A DNA stretch of 64,000 bases, from contig CATQHF010000005.1 of assembly GCA_958295865.1 (NCBI GenBank), forward strand, positions 124,001 through 188,000, given 5' to 3'. Each line of letters begins with the position of its first letter. The stretch's first letter is position 1. The DNA is from an uncultured Dehalococcoidia bacterium (GTDB lineage: Bacteria; Chloroflexota; Dehalococcoidia; Lucifugimonadales; JADFKI01). The notes beneath the pieces were generated by a model, which ran no database searches, was not told the origin of the DNA, and saw nothing but the letters and a program-made list of their open reading frames with translations. Positions 26,818 through 35,441 of the stretch are shown piece by piece. A program made the translations under genes and the position numbers.

Positions 26818-27687
26818 GTGAAGGTTGGAGCGATATTTCCACAGACTGAAATCGGCATCGACACGGGCGCAATCCGTGAATACGCGCAGGCGACGGAGTC
26901 GCTGGGCTTTGACTTCCTGCTCGCATTCGACCATGTGCTCGGCGCAAACGCGGAGACGCATACCGAGCTGACGGGGCCATACCGCCACGACGACATGTTC
27001 CATGAGCCTTTCGTGCTCTTCGGCTATCTCGCAGCCGTAACCAGCAGGGTGGAACTTGCCACCGGCATCATCATCCTGCCGCAGCGACAGACCGCGCTCG
27101 TCGCCAAGCAAGCGGCGGTGGTGGATGTGCTGAGCGAGGGACGCTTGCGGCTGGGCATCGGCGTGGGCTGGAACCCGGTCGAGTTCGAGGCGCTGGGCGA
27201 GACATGGAACAATAGGGGCAGCCGCTCAGAAGAACAGATTGATGTGATGCGCCAGCTCTGGACGAACGAACTGATAACTTATGAAGGCAGGTGGCACAAG
27301 ATAACCGACGCGGGCATCCTGCCCTTGCCAGTGCAGCGTCCCATCCCCGTATGGCTCGGCGGCAGTTCCGATCGCACGGTGCGGCGCATTGTCGGCATCG
27401 GCGACGGCTGGATACTCACAGGACGCCCCGACGACCGCGCCAAGCATCTAGTCGATAAGCTGCATGCCTACGCCGCGGAAGCGGAGCGCGACATCGGCAG
27501 CATTGGGCTGGAAGGCTGGGTGTCCGCGAGCATCGGCGGGCCCGACGAGTGGGCAAAGGAAGCGGAGGACTGGAAGGCGCTCGGGGCGACGCATGTGTCG
27601 CTGAACACGATGCGCGCCGACTTGGCCGACCCGGCGGCGCATATGGAGGCGATACGGCAGTTCAAGGAGGCGACGGCGGGGCTGTAA
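26818..27687 (+). CDS. LLM-class F420-dependent oxidoreductase (luciferase-like)
   Basis: 289 residues, GTG start with AGGAGG upstream. KVGAIFPQTEIG, YAQATESLGFDFLLAFDHVLG, ELATGIIILPQRQTALVAKQ and LRLGIGVGWNPVEFEALG are typical of the F420-dependent subgroup of the luciferase-like monooxygenase superfamily. These enzymes are cytoplasmic TIM barrels that use reduced F420 or FMN. The substrate is unknown. It stands alone and ends at a bidirectional terminator. Confidence 0.88.
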   Translation: MKVGAIFPQTEIGIDTGAIREYAQATESLGFDFLLAFDHVLGANAETHTELTGPYRHDDMFHEPFVLFGYLAAVTSRVELATGIIILPQRQTALVAKQAAVVDVLSEGRLRLGIGVGWNPVEFEALGETWNNRGSRSEEQIDVMRQLWTNELITYEGRWHKITDAGILPLPVQRPIPVWLGGSSDRTVRRIVGIGDGWILTGRPDDRAKHLVDKLHAYAAEAERDIGSIGLEGWVSASIGGPDEWAKEAEDWKALGATHVSLNTMRADLADPAAHMEAIRQFKEATAGL

Positions 27688-27702
27688 CGGATAGAGTTCG
27701 CG

Positions 27703-27752
27703 CAAAATACGGCGGTCAGCCAACTATGCTTGAAGTGGCTGACCGCTATTTT
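27703..27752. terminator. Bidirectional intrinsic terminator
   Basis: Perfect 11-bp stem GCGGTCAGCCA / TGGCTGACCGC (27712-27722 and 27736-27746) with a 13-base loop, an AAAATA tract on the left and TATTTTATT on the right. It sits between convergent genes. Confidence 0.85.
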
Positions 27753-27758
27753 ATTCCT

Positions 27759-28811
27759 TCAATCTTCAGAGCCTAGCCACACCAGCCTATTCTCTAGCGG
27801 AACGTCCGCGCGAATTGACTGCGGCAGGCGGTCATAAGTATCCAGCAACTTATCCACCAACTCATCAGGCCCCCAAAGGCGTATCTCAAAGAACCGTCGT
27901 CTGTTTTCTCTACGGACGGGTTGTGTGAAGCCGGTCGAACTAACTAGCAAGCCGTAGTCAGCATTGAAACCATGCACATTTCCTTGCAAGCGATTGTAGT
28001 CCGCTATCCCCACAAGTGAGCCGCCCGACTTCACCTGCACACACAACTTTGGACTGTCGAACCCCAATGCGCCGCTTCCCGCAAGTATGTCCACGCCGCC
28101 ATCAGGTCCCGCCTCTGTCTTCAATGTGGCATAACCCTCCGCCTTGAGGATTTCTTCCACCAAAGTTTCCAAGTCATGTCCGTGATACCTCTGACGGATA
28201 CGCCCGATAATGCGATCTCTGATGTCCTGTTCTAGGTCCAACACAAGAACGTCGTCATACTCATCGGGGGGTTCATTAGTTGTAATCGGCTCAGGCGCAC
28301 CAACCACCTTTTCATTTTGGTCATTACCCAAGTAAGCGTCCACAATTCCGTCGATACGCTCATCCGCCCTGCTGCGCCCAATGCGAAACACTGTTTGGTT
28401 TGCGTTAAATGAGCGCAACAAGTCCAAGTCAAAATTAGTACGTGGCACATCCTGAACCTGCCATTCGACCTTGCGAGTGTGCGGCAATGGCGCTTTGTAG
28501 TCGCTTGGCTCGTACACATAATCCCCTACTATCTTGCCAACGGCTATTACCTTAGGTTGTCTGCGCGGCAACACTATCATTTCGCCTATTTTGAATTCGT
28601 GGGCGAAATGCCAAAGCTGAGAGGCGGATGCTGCGGCGCGATTTATGCTATCGGGAAATTGCGTATCTTGAATGTGATTACGCAACGCTTCATAGTCGGT
28701 AAAATCGGTGACGCTCTGATAGAGATCAAAACCTATGCTATACACGCCGTTGTTGAGGGCGAATTCTTCGTTTTCGCCCATCCTGCCAGCCCTAATCACC
28801 CAGACAGCCAT
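27759..28811 (-). CDS. Mrr-like restriction endonuclease with N-terminal modulatory domain
   Basis: 350 residues. The N-terminal 120 or so (VWVIRAGRMGENEEFALNNG, LWHFAHEFKIGEMIVLPRRQ, IAVGKIVGDYVYEP) form the EVE/PUA-like domain often found fused to such nucleases. The C-terminal Mrr_cat domain (about 205-320) carries AGPDGGVDILAG and CVQVKSGG, giving the Asp...Gln-x-Lys catalytic set of the PD-(D/E)XK fold. Mrr-type enzymes usually cut modified DNA (type IV). No methyltransferase is adjacent. GC content (about 50 %) is below the surroundings, consistent with acquired defence. Confidence 0.85.
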   Translation of the reverse strand: MAVWVIRAGRMGENEEFALNNGVYSIGFDLYQSVTDFTDYEALRNHIQDTQFPDSINRAAASASQLWHFAHEFKIGEMIVLPRRQPKVIAVGKIVGDYVYEPSDYKAPLPHTRKVEWQVQDVPRTNFDLDLLRSFNANQTVFRIGRSRADERIDGIVDAYLGNDQNEKVVGAPEPITTNEPPDEYDDVLVLDLEQDIRDRIIGRIRQRYHGHDLETLVEEILKAEGYATLKTEAGPDGGVDILAGSGALGFDSPKLCVQVKSGGSLVGIADYNRLQGNVHGFNADYGLLVSSTGFTQPVRRENRRRFFEIRLWGPDELVDKLLDTYDRLPQSIRADVPLENRLVWLGSED

Positions 28812-28916
28812 TTCGTTCCCTTTCGCATCGGGTTTTCATTTGGATTGTACCATAACTCACCGGCTTGTTCGTATCAATCCAGGGTCTTTCGATTACTAGG
28901 GCATTTCTTCCGAATA

Positions 28917-29036
28917 TCATTCTGAGCGTAGCGAGGAATATAGAGTTCTTGCCAGCGCCACGCCTGATATGGCAAGGATTTTAGACCCCTCACTCCGTTC
29001 GGGGTGACAATTGAGGGAGTTCGGGGTGACAATTGA
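28917..29036. repeat. Dispersed repeat with a 22-base-period tandem pair
   Basis: CATTCTGAGCGTAGCGAGGAA followed by a GC-rich hairpin region and then two copies of GTTCGGGGTGACAATTGA (28997-29014 and 29019-29036). This fills the 323-base gap before gcvT. A TATAAT at 29083-29088 is a plausible -10 for gcvT, without a convincing -35. No glycine riboswitch motif is seen. Confidence 0.5.
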
Positions 29037-29134
29037 AAGACCATGCATATCAATCAGCCCTGTTAGGCTTGCCCAAATGCGCTATAATATCCACGCGATT
29101 ACATCCCAAGCATCCTGTATAGCCTGAGCGTTCT

Positions 29135-30223
29135 ATGTCAACTTCTGAAAACCTTCGCCGCACTGCCCTTTACGACACGCATATATCGCTTGGCGCGCGC
29201 ATTGTGCCGTTTGGCGGCTGGGAGATGCCGATACAGTACGACAGCATCTTGCGAGAGGCGCGCGCCGTGCGCTCTAATGTGGGGCTGTTCGATGTGTCGC
29301 ACATGGGGCGGCTGGAGATACGGGGCAGCGGGGCTGCTCCCCTGCTCAGCCGCGTGCTCAGCGTGGGGGCGATTTCCATGCGCGCCGGGCGAGCGCGCTA
29401 CTGCCTCATCTGCAACGAGGACGGCGGCATCATCGACGACTGCATCGTCTATCGCAACGGGGCGGAAGACTTTCTGCTTGTGCCGAATGCCGCGAACACT
29501 GCTGTCGTAACCGACTGGCTGAATCGCTGGAACACGAAACCCGATACTGTCAGCGTGACCAATGTCACGGCGGAGACGGCGATGATTGCGGTTCAGGGGC
29601 CAAAGGCGATACCGATGCTGAACAAGATCACCGCGGACGACATCTCATCCGTCCTTCCCTTTAATACGATACAGACGCAGATTGACGGCACGGACGCGCT
29701 GCTGGCGCACACGGGCTATACGGGCGAGGACGGCTTTGAGGCTATAATGCCTGCCGAGGATGCCGCCCGCATTTGGATGCTGCTGGTCGATGAAGGCGCG
29801 GCGTCCTGTGGGCTGGGCGCGCGCGATGTGCTGCGCCTTGAGGCGGGGCTGCTGCTGCATGGCAACGACATGAGCGTGGACACCAATCCCTACGAGGCGG
29901 GACTGGATCGTTTTGTCAGGCCGGACAGACGCGGATACCTCGCGCGCGACGCATTGCTGCGTGTGCGCGAGAACAGCGTCGAAAGGAAACTTGTCGGCTT
30001 CCTCATGACGGGACGGGGCATAGCGCGGCACGGACACGCCATCTGCCACGACGGTCGTGAGATAGGCGAGGTTACAAGTGGCAGCCCGTCTCACTCGCTT
30101 GACAGAAACATAGGCTTGGGGTATGTTCCTGCTGATTATTCGGCGGTGGGTACACGCCTCCAAATCGACATTCGCGGACGCCTCGTTGACGCCGAAGTTA
30201 CCAGCCTCCCATTCTCATTTTAA
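29135..30223 (+). CDS. gcvT: Glycine cleavage system T protein (aminomethyltransferase)
   Basis: 362 residues. RRTALYDTHISLGARIVPFG, PIQYDSILREARAVRSNVGL, FDVSHMGRLEIRG and TGYTGEDGFE are GcvT signatures, followed by GLGARDVLRLEAGLLLHGND and a C-terminal barrel domain. It transfers the methylene carbon of H-protein-bound glycine to tetrahydrofolate, releasing ammonia. First of four consecutive glycine cleavage genes. No strong ribosome-binding site is visible before the ATG. Confidence 0.95.
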   Translation: MSTSENLRRTALYDTHISLGARIVPFGGWEMPIQYDSILREARAVRSNVGLFDVSHMGRLEIRGSGAAPLLSRVLSVGAISMRAGRARYCLICNEDGGIIDDCIVYRNGAEDFLLVPNAANTAVVTDWLNRWNTKPDTVSVTNVTAETAMIAVQGPKAIPMLNKITADDISSVLPFNTIQTQIDGTDALLAHTGYTGEDGFEAIMPAEDAARIWMLLVDEGAASCGLGARDVLRLEAGLLLHGNDMSVDTNPYEAGLDRFVRPDRRGYLARDALLRVRENSVERKLVGFLMTGRGIARHGHAICHDGREIGEVTSGSPSHSLDRNIGLGYVPADYSAVGTRLQIDIRGRLVDAEVTSLPFSF

Positions 30224-30240
30224 TCACGGAGAAAGCGATT

Positions 30241-30627
30241 ATGACGCCTGACGCCCTCAAGTACTCAGAGGAACATGAGTGGGTTCGCATGGAATCGGAC
30301 GGCTCCGGGGTCGTGGGCATAACCGACTTCGCCGCCGACAGCCTAGGTGATGTCGTGTTCGTCGAGCTGCCGGAGCCAGGCGCGGAATTGACGCAGTTCG
30401 AGAAGATGGGCGAGATAGAGTCCGTAAAGGCGGTATCAGACCTGTATTCACCCGTGTCGGGCACCGTCATGGCGCGCAACGAATCTATCATCGACAGCCC
30501 CGAACTGGTCAACGACAGTCCGTTCGATTCGGGCTGGATGGTGCGCGTAACGCTCGCCGACGCCGCGCAGCTCGACAATCTTATGACCTACGCCGAATAT
30601 CAGGCGATGCTGGAGTCGCAGAGCTAA
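30241..30627 (+). CDS. gcvH: Glycine cleavage system H protein
   Basis: 128 residues, standard length. Lipoyl domain with YSEEHEWVRME at the start, GDVVFVELPEPG, and the lipoylation site EIESVKAVSDLYSPVSG (Lys). It carries the aminomethyl group between the P, T and L proteins. It begins 17 bases after gcvT. Confidence 0.96.
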   Translation: MTPDALKYSEEHEWVRMESDGSGVVGITDFAADSLGDVVFVELPEPGAELTQFEKMGEIESVKAVSDLYSPVSGTVMARNESIIDSPELVNDSPFDSGWMVRVTLADAAQLDNLMTYAEYQAMLESQS

Positions 30628-30666
30628 ACTTAGGTTTTCTCGACCACGCCGCCCCGCTTCAACCAC

Positions 30667-32010
30667 ATGCGCCCTATGACCAACCAAGAGAACTTCCACT
30701 CACCATATTCGCCGAACACCGACGCCGACAGGCGGCAGATGCTCGATGCCATCGGCGTTGACTCGGTCGAAGAGCTTTTTGCCGACATACCTGAGGGGCA
30801 TCGCAACCCGCCGCTCGACCTGCCGCCGCCCATGTCCGAGTTCGACCTCAAGCGTTATTTCGCCGCGCTTGCGTCCATGAACAAGACGCCGGGCGAGTAT
30901 GCTTGCTTCCTCGGCGCGGGCGCGTATAGGCATCACATCCCTGCGATTGTGCGCCAGCTCACGAGCCGCAGCGAGTTCATGACCGCATACACGCCCTATC
31001 AGCCCGAAATATCGCAGGGAACGCTCCAGACCGAGTTTGAGTTTCAGACGCTCTGCGCCCAGCTCACCGGCATGGATGTCGCCAACGCGGGCATGTACGA
31101 CGGCTCAACATCGCTCGCAGAAGCCGCGCTCATGGCGGCGCGCATCACGCGGCGCAACCGCGTCGCCGTGCTGGATTCGGTATCGCCCGCGTACATCAGC
31201 GTACTTCGCACTTACACGGAAGCGCAGGGCATCGTCATAGATGTCGTATCGTCTGACAGCCCTACGCTCACCGAGGACACCGCTTGCCTCGTAGCGCAGC
31301 AGCCCAATTTTCTGGGCAGCATCCAAGATATGCGGTCATTTGCCGACCGCGCGCATGCGGCCGGCGCGCTGTTCGTCGCATACGCCGATGCGTTGTCTAT
31401 GGCGCTGTTCACGCCGCCCGGCGAATACGGCGCGGACATCGTGGCATCGGAAGGGCAGGCGCTCGGCGTGCCGCCCACATTCGGCGGGCCTTATGTCGGC
31501 ATGTTCGCCTGCAAGCAGGACTACATCCGCCAGATGCCCGGGCGCATCGTGGGCAAAACGCTGGACACGCAGGGACGAACCGCGTATGTGCTGACGCTTC
31601 AGACGCGCGAGCAGCACATACGCCGCGAGCGCGCCACCTCCAACATCTGCACATCGGTCGCGCTCATCGCCCTGATGACGACCGTCTATATGGCTGCCAA
31701 CGGCAGGGCGGGCATGCGCCAAACCGCCGAACTGACCTACCAGAAGTCGCATTATCTGGCATCGCTGATAGCCGACATTCCCGGCTATGCGCTCGCGGAT
31801 GGCGGCGTCTTCTTTCAAGAGTTCGCCGTACAATGCCCGATGCCGCCGTCGCAACTGAATTCGCGCCTGCTCGACTACAAGATTATCGGGGGCTTGGACA
31901 TAAGCGACCGCGTGGCGAACGGCATGCTCGTCTGCGCCACAGAGGTCAACACACGCGAGGAGATTGACGCCTTCGCTGCCGCGCTCGCGGAGATAGGCGC
32001 ATCGGCATGA
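30667..32010 (+). CDS. gcvPA: Glycine dehydrogenase (decarboxylating) subunit 1
   Basis: 447 residues (444 if the ATG at 30676 is used; neither start has a strong ribosome-binding site). FLGAGAYRHHIPAIVRQL, TPYQPEISQGTLQTEFEFQT, GMDVANAGMYDGSTSLAEAA and the RRERATSNICTSVALIAL block are GcvPA hallmarks. With subunit 2 it forms the PLP-dependent P protein in the split arrangement. It overlaps gcvPB by 4 bases (ATGA). Confidence 0.95.
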   Translation: MRPMTNQENFHSPYSPNTDADRRQMLDAIGVDSVEELFADIPEGHRNPPLDLPPPMSEFDLKRYFAALASMNKTPGEYACFLGAGAYRHHIPAIVRQLTSRSEFMTAYTPYQPEISQGTLQTEFEFQTLCAQLTGMDVANAGMYDGSTSLAEAALMAARITRRNRVAVLDSVSPAYISVLRTYTEAQGIVIDVVSSDSPTLTEDTACLVAQQPNFLGSIQDMRSFADRAHAAGALFVAYADALSMALFTPPGEYGADIVASEGQALGVPPTFGGPYVGMFACKQDYIRQMPGRIVGKTLDTQGRTAYVLTLQTREQHIRRERATSNICTSVALIALMTTVYMAANGRAGMRQTAELTYQKSHYLASLIADIPGYALADGGVFFQEFAVQCPMPPSQLNSRLLDYKIIGGLDISDRVANGMLVCATEVNTREEIDAFAAALAEIGASA

Positions 32011-33488
32011 CCACCCTGCTAGAAAGATTATCGCAAGACCGCCGCCGCCTGCTGATGGATCGCAGCGTGAGCGGCAGAATCGGCGCGACTCTGCCACAGA
32101 GCGATGTGCCATATCAGCCGATGCCGGATGAGGGGTTGCTGCGCGACACGCTCGATTTCCCGGAAGTGAGCGAGAATGAACTCGTGCGCTACTTCTCGCA
32201 GCTCAGCCAGCTCAACTTCTCCATAGACCACAACTTCTACCCGCTCGGCAGCTGCACGATGAAGTACAACCCCAAGCTCAACGATGAGATTGCGTCTATG
32301 CCGGGCTTCGCGGAGATACACCCGTTGCAGCCCGACGCGACCGTGCAGGGCGCGCTGCGGCTGATGTGGGAGTTGCAGCAGCGGCTTATCGAGATGACGG
32401 GAATGGCGGGATGCTGCCTCGCGCCCATGGCGGGCGCGGATGGCGAGCTGGCGGGCATGCTGATGGCGCGCGCGTATCACATGGAGCGTGGCGACGCCGC
32501 CCGCAATAAGGTGCTCATCCCCGACAGCGCGCACGGCACCAATCCCGCCACCGCCAGCATGTGCGGCTTCGAGGTCATCACGCTGCCATCGGACGCCGAG
32601 GGCAACACAGACCTTGAGGCGCTGCGGTATTCGGTCGGCGACGACCTCGCGGGCTTGATGATTACGCTGCCCAGCACATTGGGGCTGTTCGACGCCAACA
32701 TCCTTGAGGTGGTTCAAGTCGTGCGCGACGCGGGCGGTATAGTCTATGGCGATGGCGCGAACCTCAATGCGCTGCTTGGGCGCGTCAAGCTCGGCGATCT
32801 AGGCTTCGACCTGATGCACTCCAACCTGCATAAGACCTTCACGCAGCCGCATGGCGGCGGGGGGCCCGGCGCAGGTCCCGTTATCGTCGGTGAACGACTT
32901 CTGCCATATATGCCCACGCCCGTGGTCAAGCGCAGCGTGAATGACGACGGCGGCGAATGTTACACGCTCGACGCGCCGCCAAAGACCATCGGCAGGATGG
33001 GCGCGTTTCACGGCAACTTTGGCGCGCTGGTTCGCGCGTATGCCTATATCACGACGCTGGGCGATGAGGGCATCGCCAACATAAGCCGCGACGCCGTGGT
33101 CAATGCCAACTACATCCTCAGCCAACTCAAATCCGACTACGACCTGCCGTATGAGCGCAGCTGCATGCACGAGGTTGTGTTCTCGGCGCGCAACCTGAAA
33201 CGCGAGCATGGGGTCAGCGCGCTGGATGTCGCTAAGCGCATCATAGACTACGGCATACACCCGCCCACGATGTACTTCCCGCTCATCGTGGAAGAGGCGC
33301 TGATGATAGAGCCAACCGAAACTGAGAGCAAGGAGACGCTCGACGGCTTCATAGAGGTGATGCAGACGATAGCGCAGGAAGCGCGGGACAACCCCGATCT
33401 GCTCCACGACGCCCCGCATGATACGCCCAACACGCGGCTGGACGAGGCACGAGCGGCGAGGCGGCCGGATTTGCGGTGGAGGCGCTAA
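32007..33488 (+). CDS. gcvPB: Glycine dehydrogenase (decarboxylating) subunit 2
   Basis: 493 residues. FYPLGSCTMKYNPKLND, DSAHGTNPATASMCGFEV, and MHSNLHKTFTQPHGGGGPGA, with the Lys that binds pyridoxal phosphate, define GcvPB. It decarboxylates glycine and loads the H protein. Last of the gcv genes; the L protein (lipoamide dehydrogenase) is not in this window. Confidence 0.96.
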   Translation: MTTLLERLSQDRRRLLMDRSVSGRIGATLPQSDVPYQPMPDEGLLRDTLDFPEVSENELVRYFSQLSQLNFSIDHNFYPLGSCTMKYNPKLNDEIASMPGFAEIHPLQPDATVQGALRLMWELQQRLIEMTGMAGCCLAPMAGADGELAGMLMARAYHMERGDAARNKVLIPDSAHGTNPATASMCGFEVITLPSDAEGNTDLEALRYSVGDDLAGLMITLPSTLGLFDANILEVVQVVRDAGGIVYGDGANLNALLGRVKLGDLGFDLMHSNLHKTFTQPHGGGGPGAGPVIVGERLLPYMPTPVVKRSVNDDGGECYTLDAPPKTIGRMGAFHGNFGALVRAYAYITTLGDEGIANISRDAVVNANYILSQLKSDYDLPYERSCMHEVVFSARNLKREHGVSALDVAKRIIDYGIHPPTMYFPLIVEEALMIEPTETESKETLDGFIEVMQTIAQEARDNPDLLHDAPHDTPNTRLDEARAARRPDLRWRR

Positions 33489-33523
33489 ATCAAAAATTGG
33501 CATTCCCTCTGCCCAGATAGACC

Positions 33524-33552
33524 TTGCATAACAGAATGTTTGTCTGTATTAT
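33524..33552 (+). promoter_or_regulatory. Promoter of the AT-rich kinase/NUDIX island
   Basis: TTGCAT (33524-33529), 17-base spacer, TATTAT (33547-33552). AGGAGG at 33569-33574 precedes the ATG at 33583. Confidence 0.6.
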
Positions 33553-33582
33553 TGCAGTAGAATCGATTAGGAGGTTTCTTAT

Positions 33583-34314
33583 ATGTCCATATCTTCAGAC
33601 AATCTCGATACAGACAATTTACGCTTACGCGCTGAGGATATCCTAAATGCCTTGGAAGAAAACGAGCCAGAGAGACCTTATTTTATTGAGTTCTCTGGAA
33701 CTCCCAAAAGTGGGAAGAGCACATGTATTGACATAGTTTCCCACTTCTTCCGGCGAGTTGGCTTCAGAGTATTGGCTCCCACTGAGGGTGCTTCCCGGCG
33801 TACACCTCGTTTCCTCAGAGACGATTTACTTGCCTTTAATACATGGTCTGCATCGTATGCTCTGACTCATGTATTAGAAGGACTAACTAGTCCTGAAAGG
33901 TATCATATTGCCATCCTTGATAGAGGTTTGTTTGATGCTCTAGCGTGGTTTGAACTACTTGAACAACGCAGAGACGTAACAGCAGACGACTGCAAGCGTG
34001 TTCAAGAATTTCTGATGATCGAGAAGTGGCGAAGCGTTATTGACTGTGTGTTTTTGTTTCAAACTGACCCTGCCACATCACTCAAGCGGGAAAATGCTGA
34101 TAAACTCATCGATGAACCTGGAAGGGCAATGAACCAGGATTTCCTGATGAGTCTAAATAATGCATACGACACCGTTCGGGAGAAATATGCCGATCAATTT
34201 CAGAATTTCGAGTTAATTGACACTGGCGATACCCAAGTCAGTACTCCAAAGTCAACTGCCTTTGAAGTAACTCAAAAGACTATTGATCTGATGTCAGGGA
34301 ATTCTTCAGAATGA
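33583..34314 (+). CDS. P-loop kinase, thymidylate/deoxynucleoside kinase-like
   Basis: 243 residues. The Walker A motif FSGTPKSGKST is at about 38-48, the region ILDRGLFDALAW (about 123) resembles the DRx motif of deoxynucleoside and thymidylate kinases, and a possible lid lies near LKRENADKLIDEPGRAM (about 167). It is probably a nucleotide or nucleoside kinase, but the substrate is unknown and some dTMP-kinase residues are absent. GC content near 43 % contrasts with about 60 % in the flanking gcv genes. First of three co-directional genes; overlaps the next by 4 bases. Confidence 0.7.
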   Translation: MSISSDNLDTDNLRLRAEDILNALEENEPERPYFIEFSGTPKSGKSTCIDIVSHFFRRVGFRVLAPTEGASRRTPRFLRDDLLAFNTWSASYALTHVLEGLTSPERYHIAILDRGLFDALAWFELLEQRRDVTADDCKRVQEFLMIEKWRSVIDCVFLFQTDPATSLKRENADKLIDEPGRAMNQDFLMSLNNAYDTVREKYADQFQNFELIDTGDTQVSTPKSTAFEVTQKTIDLMSGNSSE

Positions 34315-34973
34315 ACGAAAACCAGACACGGGAAATACTTGTCGCTCCAAGAAGTCTATTTCAGGACTACCGCTGGTTTGTCCCTTGGGATGTCATTGAA
34401 CCTCAGTTGCGCGATATTTCAAGCAATGCGACTTGGGTGGAGCGAGAAATTGCTGAACAATCGTACAGTGATGTACAAATAATTCCTTGCGGAATAATCA
34501 AAAACTCATCTGGGGAATACTGTGTTCAGCGAAGAGTGAAATCTACTAGACCTGACCTCAATAGCAAGATAACGCTTACTTTTGGAGGACATATAGACCG
34601 GGTTGAGCAGCCACAAGGCACAGACTTCCTACGTTTACTTCTATTGACTTTATCCCGAGAATTAGAAGAAGAATTAGGAGTTCAGGAAATCAACAACTTT
34701 GAGAATGTCGGTGTGGTAATTGACCCGTCATCTTTGTTGGCATCTAGGCATGTAGCGTTTGTCTTTCAGGCATTGGTTGATTCTGAAGTCAGCCCATTGG
34801 CGCGTGAGGAATTTTCTGTTCACTCAAAATACAGCGCCAGCTTTCTCACAGCTGAAAAAATCACTGGGCTACTTTCTCTGCTTGATCCTTGGTCAAGAAT
34901 TGTATTTGAAGAACGTCTGAATCCCCGCTCTAAGCCTCAGGGTAGGCAAATGAGCCTAATACAAAACATCTAA
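34311..34973 (+). CDS. NUDIX-fold protein
   Basis: 220 residues. A Nudix-like box can be traced: GGHIDRVEQ, then LSRELEEELGV (around 121-131), matching the RExxEExG core; the spacing from the Gly is longer than the classic 23-residue box, so activity is uncertain. A preceding strand pair (DVQIIPCGIIKNSSGEYCVQ) fits the fold. Nudix enzymes hydrolyse nucleoside diphosphates linked to another group. Start codon overlaps the kinase stop (ATGA), so the pair is translationally coupled and likely works on related nucleotides. AT-rich like its neighbour. Confidence 0.65.
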   Translation: MNENQTREILVAPRSLFQDYRWFVPWDVIEPQLRDISSNATWVEREIAEQSYSDVQIIPCGIIKNSSGEYCVQRRVKSTRPDLNSKITLTFGGHIDRVEQPQGTDFLRLLLLTLSRELEEELGVQEINNFENVGVVIDPSSLLASRHVAFVFQALVDSEVSPLAREEFSVHSKYSASFLTAEKITGLLSLLDPWSRIVFEERLNPRSKPQGRQMSLIQNI

Positions 34974-34988
34974 ATTATGGAGATACCG

Positions 34989-35363
34989 ATGGGCAAATGG
35001 GCTTGGTTTCCGCTAATTGGATCAATTTTAGGCGCATTGGTTTTCATTTTTGGCTCTATGTCCGCAGAGGGTGCGCCTCAAGAAGCAGTTGCAGCGGCAG
35101 CAGGCGTAGCTCTTGCTATAATTCCTTATGTCTTCGCAAGGGCAATGTCAGAAATAAACGCTTCCAAGCAGGGGAACTTGCGTAGAATCGAACTCGCCCG
35201 CCTTATTGCAATAGAAATGTCTGACACACAACATAAAAAGGGAGAACAGGAAGCAGAATCGCACCAGATACGAGAGCGTCAGAGCGAAGTAGAAACGCAG
35301 GGCGTGAGCGATGTCAGGATGGCCGGTCCAAACAGATCGAGAGCGGATACTACATCGGTTTAG
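34989..35363 (+). CDS. Small membrane protein, unknown function
   Basis: 124 residues from the ATG at 34989 (GGAG 6 bases upstream). Two hydrophobic helices, about 5-22 (AWFPLIGSILGALVFIFGS) and 33-55 (AVAAAAGVALAIIPYVFA), then a polar, charged cytoplasmic-looking tail of about 65 residues rich in Glu, Gln and Arg. I do not recognise a family. It follows the NUDIX gene by 15 bases and shares its low GC, so it is probably part of the same acquired unit. Confidence 0.6.
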   Translation: MGKWAWFPLIGSILGALVFIFGSMSAEGAPQEAVAAAAGVALAIIPYVFARAMSEINASKQGNLRRIELARLIAIEMSDTQHKKGEQEAESHQIRERQSEVETQGVSDVRMAGPNRSRADTTSV

Positions 35364-35441
35364 GGAACGGAAATAGGCTTCTCAAAATACCAAAGAGTAG
35401 CAAGTGAATCAAGAATACATAAACTTACAGGGAGCAATAGT

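Noticed and set aside
27759-28811. Mrr-like nuclease and the methyltransferase at 6669 as one restriction-modification system
   Set aside because: They are about 20 kb apart with housekeeping operons between them. Mrr-type enzymes normally act without a cognate methyltransferase.
29040-29134. Glycine riboswitch upstream of gcvT
   Set aside because: The paired aptamer motifs are not present and the leader after the likely -10 is too short.
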